A DNA stretch of 5,865 bases from Ferruginibacter sp. (GCA_025362765.1 JANYFI010000720.1:1-5865), one strand, 5' to 3'; shown: positions 1 through 5,865, counted from the stretch's first letter. Notes: generated from the letters alone by a model not told the origin. Program-made: numbers and translations.

Positions 1-546
1 CCCAAATATGTAGACTTACCTGAGGTAGAAAATTTTGTACAACCCTATACAAACGTTGTCGAAAAATACAAAGCAGTATTGCAATCGATTGGAGGAACCG
101 TGTACGAAGTAAAAAATATTGCGTCTGCTGTTGCTGCTTTAAAAGAACAGTTTAGCGCAGCAGGTAGAATTATTTCGGTGCTGGCTGAATTTTCGCCGTA
201 TGCAACATTGTACCAGCAAGGAAATGATCCGCACTTACTAAACGATGTGGATGTTGCCATAATTTCAGCCCACTTTGGTGTAGCGGAAAATGGTTCGGTT
301 TGGGTAACAGAAATTATACTGCAGGAACGGGTATTGCCTTTTATTTGTCAACACCTGGTAGCAATTATTCAATCTCAAAATATTGTTGATACCATGCACG
401 CCGCATACAACCTTATTGCCGGAACAAATTATGGCTTTGGTGTTTTTATCGCAGGCCCTTCCAAAACGGCCGACATTGAACAGTCATTAGTATTGGGTGC
501 GCATGGCCCCCGAACTATGACGGTGTTTATAGTTGATCAGGAATAA
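1..546 (+). CDS. LUD-domain protein, LutC/YkgG-like (5' truncated)
   Basis: The frame is open from the first base, so the start lies left of the window; 181 residues are visible and probably only a short N-terminus is missing, since family members run to roughly 190-240 residues. The C-terminal half carries family hallmarks: AENGSVWVTE near residues 95-104, an Arg followed by PFICQHLV near 110-120, and the glycine-rich GPSKTADIEQSLVLGAHGP near 152-170. LUD proteins include LutC, a subunit of the LutABC lactate oxidation complex, which is cytoplasmic and works with an iron-sulfur subunit (LutB). No LutA or LutB is visible; any partner would lie to the left. The TTG at 79 opens a shorter frame but would cut into conserved sequence, so I do not take it as the start. 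Family assignment is firm; lactate as the actual substrate is inference. Confidence 0.88.
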   Translation, partial: PKYVDLPEVENFVQPYTNVVEKYKAVLQSIGGTVYEVKNIASAVAALKEQFSAAGRIISVLAEFSPYATLYQQGNDPHLLNDVDVAIISAHFGVAENGSVWVTEIILQERVLPFICQHLVAIIQSQNIVDTMHAAYNLIAGTNYGFGVFIAGPSKTADIEQSLVLGAHGPRTMTVFIVDQE

Positions 547-629
547 AATCTACGAAGTTTATTTGGTGAAAAGACTTGTATTATAAACAAGCAAAAAACG
601 CTGGCAGGTAAAAGATTGAGGCAAGTGAA

Positions 630-1607
630 TTAATTGATCCAGTTAAATTCATACTCAAGCGGAGCTTTAATACTTCGACCGGCAACTTTTCTAAATCTTT
701 CAGGAAGCGCCATTAAATAATCTCTCGCCTTTTCCCCTTTATCGTTTAGATCTTTGATGTTGCCAATATTCCAGTCAACCAACAATGATTCAAGAATATC
801 CGTATAGTCCCAACTGGTGTAGACTCCGAGCCGTTGCGCTGCATCACTAAAATGAGAATAAGCGGTGCCGATTGTTTCTCCCTGCTGCCGGAGAAAATGC
901 GCAGGCATAACAATTTTTCGTCGCATCATATATTCAAATGCAACCATCATCTCGCTGGGGTCAAGTTCAAATATCCCGCTTACGAAACTTTTATATGCTC
1001 TTGCATGACGTGCTTCATCCGCCGCAATTACGCCACATATTTTTGACAATTGCGCATTGCCATGTTGTTTGGCTAAAGTAGCGGTTCGCCGGTGTGAAAT
1101 ATTGGTCGCCAATTCCTGAAAAGAAGTGTATACAAAATTTTTATAGGGATCGGTGCTTGTACCAATATCAAAGCCGTCGGCTATCAAATGCTGTGTGCTG
1201 ATTTCCATTTGGCGCATATTAACCCGACCAGATAAATAAAGGTATTTGTTCAACAGGTCGCCGTGCCGGTTTTCTTCTGCCGTCCACATCCTAATCCATT
1301 TAGCCCATCCCTGGGGTTCATGTTTGGTGATACCTTCCACGTCCATTAGCCAGCTTTCATAAGTTGGCAATGCTTCTTCTGTAATTACATCACCCACCAA
1401 CACAGCCAGGTAATCATAAGGCAGTTCCTTACATTGCTCCTGCAGCTCCTTTATTTGAGCGGTAAAATTTTCAGCACTGCTTTCCGGAAGAAAATCAGTT
1501 GGCTGCCAATTTTCATCTATTTTTTTCAAAAATTCATCAACAATACTATCAATTTTTTGTCCTAAAAAATTCATCACCTCAATTCTGCTATGCTTATTTA
1601 TAATCAT
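630..1607 (-). CDS. Soluble acyl-ACP desaturase (stearoyl-ACP 9-desaturase family)
   Basis: This 325-residue protein introduces a cis double bond into ACP-bound saturated fatty acids using O2 and reduced ferredoxin, at a ferritin-like diiron centre. Recalled alignment with the castor enzyme places ligands at E77 (in GDVITEEALPTY), E112 and H115 (TAEENRHGDLLNKYLYLSG), E165 (TSFQELATNISH) and E198 and H201 (AADEARH). The spacings between E112, E165 and E198 equal those of castor E143, E196 and E229. The C-terminus (ALPERFRK ... FNWIN) matches the family end, so the gene is complete. The ATG at 1607 is preferred because RIEVMNFL and WQPTDFLP near residues 8-40 align with the plant N-terminus; an ATG at 1574 preceded by GAGGTG is the alternative. 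It faces the LUD gene convergently and has its own candidate promoter. Double-bond position cannot be read from sequence. Confidence 0.95.
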   Translation of the reverse strand: MIINKHSRIEVMNFLGQKIDSIVDEFLKKIDENWQPTDFLPESSAENFTAQIKELQEQCKELPYDYLAVLVGDVITEEALPTYESWLMDVEGITKHEPQGWAKWIRMWTAEENRHGDLLNKYLYLSGRVNMRQMEISTQHLIADGFDIGTSTDPYKNFVYTSFQELATNISHRRTATLAKQHGNAQLSKICGVIAADEARHARAYKSFVSGIFELDPSEMMVAFEYMMRRKIVMPAHFLRQQGETIGTAYSHFSDAAQRLGVYTSWDYTDILESLLVDWNIGNIKDLNDKGEKARDYLMALPERFRKVAGRSIKAPLEYEFNWIN

Positions 1608-1663
1608 GATGGTTATACAATTCTTAAACTAATTGGTTGTGGTTTACTATCGGTGTTTAGCGC

Positions 1664-1671
1664 CAAAGGTA
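1664..1671 (-). promoter_or_regulatory. Candidate -7 promoter box for the desaturase
   Basis: On the minus strand this reads TACCTTTG, an exact match to the Bacteroidota sigma-ABfr -7 consensus TAnnTTTG. It lies 57 bp before the desaturase ATG, giving a leader of about 50 nt. No good TTG is seen 19-21 bp upstream, so the -33 element is weak or supplied by an activator. It suggests the desaturase can be transcribed independently of smpB. Confidence 0.5.
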
Positions 1672-1678
1672 CGTTTTT

Positions 1679-1734
1679 TTTGACTGACAGCTTTCGATGT
1701 TACCTCTTGAAGGACTATGAAAAAAACAGTCAAA
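1679..1734. repeat. Inverted repeat TTTGACTG / CAGTCAAA upstream of the desaturase promoter
   Basis: TTTGACTG at 1679-1686 and its exact complement CAGTCAAA at 1727-1734 flank 40 bp between smpB and the desaturase. One arm falls between the candidate -7 box and the -33 region, the other about 60 bp upstream of the box. Such a layout could be a pair of operator half-sites for a fatty-acid regulator, but two 8-mers in AT-rich DNA may also arise by chance. No regulator is identified here. Confidence 0.3.
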
Positions 1735-1777
1735 CTATTTTCTTGTTGGATTGTAAAAATTAAGTGTTGTTAAAATA

Positions 1778-2215
1778 TTAAATACCATACTTTCTTTTAA
1801 TATCCCTGTCGTTTTCCCTTTCTTTGATGGTTTCTCTTTTATCGTATATCTTTTTCCCTTTGCCAAGCCCGATCTCCATTTTAAAAAAGCCTTTGTCAGT
1901 TAAAAATATCTTTAAAGGAATAATTGAATAGCCTTTTTCTTTAGTTTTTGCCTCCCATTTGCGCAGCTCTCTCTTGTTTAAAAGAAGTTTTCGTTCCTGA
2001 AGAGGCGGGTGGTTGTTATAGGTACCAAAACTATATTCAGAAATATGGAGACTCTTTACATATAATTCGCCCTTATCAAAATAGCAATAACTATCATTAA
2101 AACTTGCTTTGCCACCGCGAAGACTTTTTATTTCAGTGCCAGCAAGCACAATGCCTGCTATATATTTATCCTCAAAAAAATATTCGTGATATGCCTTGCG
2201 ATTACTAATTTCCAA
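1778..2215 (-). CDS. smpB: SsrA-binding protein SmpB
   Basis: SmpB binds tmRNA and delivers it to stalled ribosomes in trans-translation. The body is unmistakable: NRKAYHEYFFEDKYIAG, then GTEIKSLRGGKASFNDSYC (OB-fold core), HPPLQERKLLLNKREL, GYSIIPLKIF and the tail GKGKKIYDKRETIKERE followed by a basic C-terminus. The frame has no in-frame ATG before the conserved core. Candidate starts are TTG at 2215, giving a start just before EISNRKAYHEY (145 residues), and TTG at 2251 (157 residues), which follows an in-frame TAG at 2255-2257. I chose 2215 because the extra residues include a hydrophobic FIIVIF unlike SmpB N-termini, because an A-rich stretch precedes 2215 as is usual for Bacteroidota starts, and because a perfect TAnnTTTG lies inside the extension. 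The family is certain, the start is not. The ssrA RNA gene is not in the window. Confidence 0.93.
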   Translation of the reverse strand: MEISNRKAYHEYFFEDKYIAGIVLAGTEIKSLRGGKASFNDSYCYFDKGELYVKSLHISEYSFGTYNNHPPLQERKLLLNKRELRKWEAKTKEKGYSIIPLKIFLTDKGFFKMEIGLGKGKKIYDKRETIKERENDRDIKRKYGI

Positions 2216-2229
2216 ACGTTTAATTTTTG

Positions 2230-2237
2230 CAAAAATA
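2230..2237 (-). promoter_or_regulatory. Possible -7 promoter box for smpB
   Basis: The minus strand reads TATTTTTG, matching TAnnTTTG. It ends 14 bp before the TTG at 2215, which would give a very short leader. No clear TTG lies 19-21 bp upstream. A weaker alternative is TTTG followed 20 bp later by CGAATTTG (ending at 2279), which would serve the longer TTG-2251 start. Assignment is tentative. Confidence 0.3.
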
Positions 2238-2311
2238 ACGATTATAAACAAATACTATAAGTCTTGCACTTTGCATAGCAAATTCGGTTCTATTATGACT
2301 AAATAACAAAC

Positions 2312-2347
2312 CGCTCCCTATTAATGTGAGTTCAAGTAAAAGGAGCG
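2312..2347. repeat. Short inverted repeat CGCTCC / GGAGCG
   Basis: This is the only GC-rich pairing element in the 460-bp gap between smpB and the small membrane protein: CGCTCC at 2312-2317 and GGAGCG at 2342-2347, separated by 24 bp. The loop is long and no T-tract follows on either strand, so it does not look like a terminator. It lies upstream of smpB and could be an operator or a chance pairing. The rest of 2216-2589 is AT-rich, and I see no tRNA, riboswitch or credible open frame in it. Confidence 0.25.
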
Positions 2348-2599
2348 ATACCACACTTCAAGTTATTAAAAAGCTTTTGAATCAATGGCGTCAAATATTA
2401 AACCCTCTCAACACATCTTCAATATACATCTAACTAGCTATATTCTTTAAACAATTCATTTTACCGATCATCTGGCTATTTTACCATTTGTAACAATTCA
2501 TAAATGAAAAAAATATTGTAATATGCTAACAATCAATTAAATACACCATAACATACTATTAAGTACAAACTATTACTATAAAATAAATGGTACTTTATA

Positions 2600-2629
2600 T
2601 TGCATAGTACTAAAATTATTTTATCTTTG
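2600..2629 (+). promoter_or_regulatory. Bacteroidota-type promoter of the 68-residue protein gene
   Basis: TTG at 2600-2602, a 19-bp spacer, and TATCTTTG at 2622-2629 fit the sigma-ABfr consensus TTG-N19-21-TAnnTTTG exactly. Transcription should begin near 2635, leaving a roughly 40-nt A-rich leader (no Shine-Dalgarno) before the ATG at 2676. The palindrome TAGTACTA at 2605-2612 sits in the spacer. GTACT at 2590-2594 and AGTAC at 2606-2610 form an inverted repeat spanning the TTG, a place where a repressor could act. Confidence 0.75.
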
Positions 2630-2675
2630 CTATATCAAATCAAACAAAAACAATTAACAATTAAAAATTAAAGTC

Positions 2676-2882
2676 ATGAAAAAGTTCATATTCGCATTTT
2701 ACGTTGCAGCCCTCGTTTTAATGATTCCTGCAATTTTCATTGGTTACTTATATACCGATAATAATAGTGTAAGTAATGCTAAAAGTGCGTCCAAAATGAA
2801 GGGCGTTCTAGTGCAGCCTGTAAATACAACCCAGGAAACGAGCTTTAAACCGGGGGTAGTATTTACAATTAAAGGAGTGTAA
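2676..2882 (+). CDS. Small single-pass membrane or secreted protein, unknown function
   Basis: I do not recognise this 68-residue protein. It starts MKKFIFAFYVAALVLMIPAIFIGYLY: two lysines followed by about 20 hydrophobic residues, fitting an N-terminal membrane anchor or uncleaved signal. No typical lipobox Cys is present, in fact no cysteine at all. The remaining 42 residues are polar (DNNSVSNAKSASK) and then end in a short beta-like stretch, PGVVFTIKGV, presumably on the periplasmic side. That the gene is real rests on the consensus promoter upstream, the A-rich start region and plausible codon use. It stands alone, divergent from smpB and convergent with the doxX-like unit. A role in the envelope is only a guess. 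Confidence 0.7.
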   Translation: MKKFIFAFYVAALVLMIPAIFIGYLYTDNNSVSNAKSASKMKGVLVQPVNTTQETSFKPGVVFTIKGV

Positions 2883-3035
2883 AATCTTGGGATTGCAAAA
2901 TATTTCTGAAAAAAGATGGTTGGTTACCTGCATGGTGAACATGTATGGAGGTTTGTCAACTATGAAATAACATACCCGAGGGGAGAATTAAAGTTTTTGA
3001 AACGCGGCCAACCCCATGCCGGCACTGAACTAAAT

Positions 3036-3066
3036 AAAAAAAGGGCCAGGATAAAAATCCAGCCCC
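3036..3066 (-). terminator. Intrinsic terminator, minus strand (distal of two)
   Basis: Read on the minus strand, GGGGCTGGAT, a TTTT loop and ATCCTGGCCC form a strong stem with one wobble pair and one bulged T when paired in the best register. Seven T residues follow (3042 down to 3036). This is the classic shape of a factor-independent terminator for leftward transcription from the doxX-like unit. On the plus strand the stem is weaker and followed only by GTTT, so it might partly end the 68-residue gene's transcript as well. Confidence 0.6.
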
Positions 3067-3120
3067 GTTTAAATCCAATATCCTATGAAAAACCGAGGTA
3101 AAAGTAAATACATTAGGGCA

Positions 3121-3148
3121 AATAAAAAATACCCTAAAAAGGGTATTT
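3121..3148 (-). terminator. Intrinsic terminator, minus strand (proximal of two)
   Basis: AAATACCC at 3127-3134 and GGGTATTT at 3141-3148 pair perfectly over 8 bp around a 6-base loop. On the minus strand the stem is followed by TTTATT, continuing the Ts of the stem. It lies about 110 bp beyond the stop of the 81-residue gene and is the first terminator met by leftward transcripts. Apart from these two hairpins I see no credible gene in 2883-3259. Confidence 0.55.
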
Positions 3149-3259
3149 ATGAAGAGTTGAGGTTTTAATTTCCTATATTTTTTTGTATTTGCGATTTTTT
3201 AAAAAATATCCACAAAATGCAAAGATTGAAAAATAATTATTGCTACTATAGAGTTATTA

Positions 3260-3505
3260 CTATTCTATTTTGATAAAACAGATGGCGGGCATTTCCACCT
3301 TTTTAAAATCATTGGTTATAGTATCAAAATAGCGAAGCAACACTATGCCATCTGCTCCAATACCTGTAACTACCAGTTGAATATTTTTATTAGCTTTAAA
3401 TGCTACTACATCACCAATTTCAAATAAGTTGTTCATACTGCTAAATTTTGCGGTAAGGTAGTTATTTTCAATAGGAATGGCACTAACTTTTATACCTGAT
3501 GTCAT
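3260..3505 (-). CDS. Small hypothetical protein, weakly DUF2158/YodC-like
   Basis: This is an 81-residue protein with no membrane segment or signal. From about residue 28 the pattern FEIGDVVAFKANKNIQLVVTG, then DGIVLLRYFD, then FKKVEMP and a hydrophobic end (ICFIKI) suggests a small all-beta barrel. It recalls YodC/DUF2158 proteins, which have a GD/EEV start, a VTG or similar strand and a W/YxD motif. The usual double glycine is replaced by Lys-Asn, so the assignment is weak. ATG at 3505 is the start taken; an internal ATG at 3436 (MNNLFEIGDVV) would give only the domain and is a real alternative. The gene begins 38 bp after the doxX-like stop on the same strand with no promoter in the gap, so co-transcription is likely. 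Function unknown. Confidence 0.65.
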   Translation of the reverse strand: MTSGIKVSAIPIENNYLTAKFSSMNNLFEIGDVVAFKANKNIQLVVTGIGADGIVLLRYFDTITNDFKKVEMPAICFIKIE

Positions 3506-3543
3506 TATAAAAATTCAATTCTGCTAATGGAAATAGAATAAAT

Positions 3544-4023
3544 CTATTGAAAGAATTTATCAGTGTGACCTGGTTCAAGTCCGGCCTTGGTATAACTTCT
3601 AAAAAATTCATCCGCTGAAATATATCCGCTTCCCTTTATTGAAAATAATACGGATAGTATCAGCACTATTACAGACAACAACAATTCAGTATTGGAAAAA
3701 CTCATGCCTTGTTTACTGTTTACAAAAACAATTGCCCCTAAAAGAATAACAATCTGAATAACACACATCCAGCGTGTAAAAAGCCCTACCACTATGAAAA
3801 AGCCACCCAACAAATTGAGGTAGGTTATTATAAAAGCTATTATCTGGCTGTTTTTGTTCAGAATTTCAAAACCGCCTGTTTTTAACATGGACTCCAGCCC
3901 GACAGCGTCTTTAAAAAACGAAAAACCTTTCCATACAATAATAATCCCTAAAATAATACGTAAAATAGTAAGCCATTTAGGCTGCGGGCGGTTTGCTTTT
4001 AATGGAGATATATCCGTAGTCAT
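3544..4023 (-). CDS. DoxX-like four-helix inner-membrane protein
   Basis: This 159-residue protein has four predicted membrane segments, at about residues 17-37, 60-82, 84-102 and 112-130. The first contains LRIILGIIIVWKGFSFF and the second YLNLLGGFFIVVGLFTRW, matching the DoxX/SURF4-type pattern in which an LGG-FF-GLFTR motif ends helix 2. The soluble tail (about residues 131-159) is polar. DoxX proteins are integral inner-membrane proteins; some work with quinone-linked oxidases or in redox stress, but most, like this one, have no assigned substrate. The ATG at 4023 is well placed, with a polar N-terminus ahead of helix 1. It is first in a probable two-gene unit with the 81-residue gene and follows an intergenic region rich in repeated words. 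Confidence 0.88.
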   Translation of the reverse strand: MTTDISPLKANRPQPKWLTILRIILGIIIVWKGFSFFKDAVGLESMLKTGGFEILNKNSQIIAFIITYLNLLGGFFIVVGLFTRWMCVIQIVILLGAIVFVNSKQGMSFSNTELLLSVIVLILSVLFSIKGSGYISADEFFRSYTKAGLEPGHTDKFFQ

Positions 4024-4061
4024 AACAGGTAGTTTTAATGATAATGAAATAAATTCAACAA

Positions 4062-4090
4062 CAAAAAATAACTGCGATTACATGAGGCAA
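4062..4090 (-). promoter_or_regulatory. Candidate promoter of the doxX-like unit
   Basis: On the minus strand a TTG (4090-4088), a 17-bp spacer and TATTTTTTG (4070-4062) approximate the Bacteroidota promoter; the -7 box has one extra T compared with TAnnTTTG. The leader would be about 30 nt. The TTG begins one base after a copy of the repeated word described at 4092-4196, a position typical of activator contact. Confidence 0.4.
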
Positions 4091-4091
4091 T

Positions 4092-4196
4092 GTGAGTATA
4101 AATATAATTATTCTTCACCAATACTCACAGATAATAGCATGAAACATGCTACCATCATCCATTTTTTATGCCAATTAAATAATTACGTGAGTATTG
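4092..4196. repeat. Three copies of GTGAGTAT(TG) before the doxX-like gene
   Basis: GTGAGTAT occurs at 4092-4099, its complement ATACTCAC at 4121-4128 (CAATACTCAC from 4119), and GTGAGTATTG again at 4187-4196. The second and third copies match over 10 bp in opposite orientation; the first two are an 8-bp inverted repeat around 21 bp. All lie in the 216-bp gap between the doxX-like start and the ABC-F stop, with the first copy abutting the candidate -33 box. Binding sites for a regulator are the simplest reading. No T-tract follows the pairing arms, so a terminator is unlikely. Confidence 0.5.
4135..4151. repeat. Tight hairpin TAGCATG-AAA-CATGCTA
   Basis: A perfect 7-bp inverted repeat with a 3-base spacer lies between the second and third copies of the GTGAGTAT word. 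On the minus strand it is followed by TTATCT, so it could act as a weak terminator for the ABC-F gene, about 90 bp past its stop. It could equally be a compact operator. Neither reading is strong. Confidence 0.35.
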
Positions 4197-4239
4197 CGGG
4201 TTTTCTTTCACATAAAATTGAGAAGAGTTAAAATTTTTG

Positions 4240-5865
4240 TCACCCCATTTTTTCTTCCAACTCCATTACTTTTTCAAATACCGTTTCATATTCCTTATTC
4301 AGGTTGCTGAGCTCAGTCGCAAGGGATTTATATTCGTTTTCAGTTTGCTGAAACTTTTCTTTGTTACCATATCCTTCCGGCGAAGCCATTGTAGTTTCCA
4401 GCAATGCTTTTCGTTTATTAAGTTGTGCCAGTTTTTCCTCAATCTGTTGAAAGCGGGTTTTATTTTTCTGGTATTCTTTTTTTAACTCTTTATCTACAGG
4501 AGTTCGGTGCGTTGCAGCTACAGGTTCTGCTACTGCCTCTTTTTTTGCTACAGGTTCTTTAGTATTTTTCTGCTCTGTATTTTTTGAGCCCGCATCCGCC
4601 AGCCTGGCCGCCGCCAGTCTTCTCTCTTTCCAGTCTTCCCACTCTGCATAACTACCCTTGAACTCTACAATTTTATGGTCTTCAATTTCCCATATTTTAT
4701 TGGCAATCTTGCTTACAAAATGCCGGTCATGACTTACAAATACAATACTACCTTCGTAATTATTTAATGCTCCAATCAACAGATCAACGGAATGTATATC
4801 CAGGTGATTGGTAGGTTCATCCAGCATCAAAAAGTTCGCTTTACTTACGATTGTTTTAGCCAAGGCAACCCTTGCTTTTTCTCCACCACTCAATACTTTA
4901 ATCTTTTTGTCAACATCATCTCCGCTAAATAAAAAACAGCCAAGCAAACTTCTTAATTCCAAATCGGTTTTGCCACTCCGGCTTTCCCTCATTTCATCCA
5001 GTACCGTATTATTGATATTTAATGCTTCAAGCTGATGTTGTGCATAAAAAGATTCTTCTACATTGTGACCCCAAATTCGTTCCCCGGTAAATTGCTCATT
5101 GCCTACAATCACCCGCAGTAAAGTTGATTTACCTTTACCATTAGCTCCAATAAGGGCAATTTTATCGCCGCGGTCAATTTCAGCCCCGGTATCTTCCATA
5201 ATTACCAGGTCGCCAAAACTTTTTGACACATGTTTTAATGTACACAAAACTCTTCCCGGTTGCTTGTCTACGGAAAAATTGATGCGCATATTGGGCCTTT
5301 CAATTTCCACGTTTTCAATACGGTCAAGCTTTTCCAGTCGTTTTACAATACTCTGCGCAGCCGCGGCCTTACTGGCTTTTGCCTTAAAGCGTTCTACAAA
5401 TCGTTCGTTCTGGCGAATATAATCCTGTTGGTTTTCATATGCTTTTTGTTGCATGTCTACCCGCAGGGCTTTTTCGGTTTCATAGTAACTGTAATTGCCG
5501 GTATAAAAATGTAATTTTTGCTGATAAAGTTCCACTACTTTATTTACCATTCTATCCAAAAAATAACGATCGTGGCTTACCATTACTACAGCACCCTGGT
5601 AATGAATCAGGTATTTTTCCAGCCATTCAATACTTGGTAAATCCAGGTGATTCGTTGGTTCATCCAATAACAATACATCGGGATGCATCAATATCATTTT
5701 TGCCAGCAATACCCGCATACGCCAGCCTCCGCTAAAAAGTTTGTAAGGCTTGTGTAAGTTTTCGTTGGTAAATCCGAGGCCTTGTAAAATTTCCTCTGTT
5801 TTATGGTGAATATCGTATCCTCCCAACACTTCCAGTTCATGCAACTTTTCTGAATAGTCGTGTGC
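4240..5865 (-). CDS. ABC-F family ATPase, ribosome-associated (5' truncated)
   Basis: The frame runs off the right edge, so the start and the first Walker A lie outside; 541 residues are visible. Numbering from the first visible residue: the first ATPase domain shows SGGW (45-48), LLLDEPTNHLD (65-75) and SHDR (97-100). A helical, basic linker follows (about 120-190), as in the P-site tRNA interaction motif. The second domain has GANGKGKST (240-248), LSGGEKAR (325-332), FLMLDEPTNHLD (345-356) and SHDRHF (378-383). An Ala/Glu/Lys-rich spacer (about 420-455) leads to a coiled coil (about 456-541). The absence of membrane segments and the two tandem cassettes define ABC-F proteins, which act on the ribosome E site as translation factors or antibiotic protection proteins. 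The layout resembles the widespread Uup-like type of Bacteroidota; a resistance role is not indicated. The TTG at 5844 is internal, not the start. Confidence 0.93.
   Translation of the reverse strand, partial: AHDYSEKLHELEVLGGYDIHHKTEEILQGLGFTNENLHKPYKLFSGGWRMRVLLAKMILMHPDVLLLDEPTNHLDLPSIEWLEKYLIHYQGAVVMVSHDRYFLDRMVNKVVELYQQKLHFYTGNYSYYETEKALRVDMQQKAYENQQDYIRQNERFVERFKAKASKAAAAQSIVKRLEKLDRIENVEIERPNMRINFSVDKQPGRVLCTLKHVSKSFGDLVIMEDTGAEIDRGDKIALIGANGKGKSTLLRVIVGNEQFTGERIWGHNVEESFYAQHQLEALNINNTVLDEMRESRSGKTDLELRSLLGCFLFSGDDVDKKIKVLSGGEKARVALAKTIVSKANFLMLDEPTNHLDIHSVDLLIGALNNYEGSIVFVSHDRHFVSKIANKIWEIEDHKIVEFKGSYAEWEDWKERRLAAARLADAGSKNTEQKNTKEPVAKKEAVAEPVAATHRTPVDKELKKEYQKNKTRFQQIEEKLAQLNKRKALLETTMASPEGYGNKEKFQQTENEYKSLATELSNLNKEYETVFEKVMELEEKMG

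Noticed and set aside
79..546. Start of the LUD protein at TTG 79
   Set aside because: The frame is open to the window edge and upstream residues (PEVENFVQPYTN...) look like coding sequence, so the gene is truncated rather than starting here.
575..591. Hairpin CTTGT/ACAAG between the LUD and desaturase genes
   Set aside because: A 5-bp stem with a 7-base AT loop is too weak to call a terminator, although TCTTTT follows it on the minus strand. The remaining 83-bp gap shows nothing else.
834..1046. Plus-strand open frame inside the desaturase
   Set aside because: It is antisense to conserved desaturase motifs and has no independent support; likewise the plus-strand frames within the ABC-F gene and the one overlapping the doxX-like start.
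2216..2600. Possible ssrA (tmRNA) or tRNA gene beside smpB
   Set aside because: I looked for a tRNA-like acceptor end, a T-loop and a tag-peptide frame; the stretch is uniformly AT-rich with none of these.
2916..3101. Open frame of 61 codons on the plus strand after the 68-residue gene
   Set aside because: It has no promoter or A-rich start, uses rare AGG and ATA codons, shows no recognisable motif, and its 3' part overlaps the strong minus-strand terminator hairpin.
3085..3168. 27-codon lysine/arginine-rich micro-frame (begins MKNRGKSKYIRANKK)
   Set aside because: It overlaps the AAATACCC/GGGTATTT terminator hairpin, which accounts for part of its sequence, and has no promoter of its own. 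Its basic composition is expected from A-rich DNA. A conserved homologue would change this view.
4240..5844. ABC-F protein starting at TTG 5844
   Set aside because: This would remove the first Walker A motif, and the frame continues open to base 5865. The protein is cut by the window, not naturally short.

Overview
The window looks like chromosomal DNA from a Bacteroidota bacterium, possibly of the Chitinophagaceae or a relative. The family assignment is inference. The support is low GC by eye, A-rich leaders in place of clear Shine-Dalgarno sites, and several matches to the Bacteroidota -7 promoter box TAnnTTTG. One of these, at 2600-2629, has an ideally spaced TTG -33 element. The gene content is mostly ordinary housekeeping and accessory metabolism.

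Layout, left to right. (1) Bases 1-546, plus strand: the 3' part of a LUD-domain (LutC/YkgG-like) protein, cut by the window edge. (2) Converging on it, minus strand, 630-1607: a complete soluble acyl-ACP desaturase with all diiron ligands, and its own probable promoter in the 170-bp gap upstream. (3) Minus strand, 1778-2215: SsrA-binding protein SmpB, whose frame contains no usable ATG. (4) 2216-2675: an AT-rich divergent intergenic region ending in a near-perfect Bacteroidota promoter that drives (5) a 68-residue, single-membrane-segment protein of unknown function (2676-2882, plus). (6) 2883-3259: no convincing gene. It holds two hairpins whose T-tracts lie on the minus strand, read here as tandem terminators of the next unit. 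(7) Minus strand, 4023 to 3260: a likely two-gene operon of a DoxX-like four-helix membrane protein and an 81-residue protein with faint DUF2158/YodC resemblance. (8) 4024-4239: an intergenic region with three copies of an 8-10 bp word (GTGAGTATTG and its complement) and a candidate promoter. (9) Minus strand, 4240 to the right edge: a 5'-truncated ABC-F ATPase of the ribosome-associated type.

The genes do not form one pathway. SmpB (trans-translation) and the ABC-F protein (translation factor or ribosome protection) both act on ribosomes but lie in separate units. The desaturase acts in fatty acid synthesis, the LUD protein probably in lactate or related oxidation, and the DoxX protein in the inner membrane. 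I found no mobile element, CRISPR array, tRNA or rRNA. I see no convincing new multi-gene system. The points most worth a second look are the ATG-less smpB, the repeat cluster before the doxX-like gene, and the strongly promoted 68-residue orphan.
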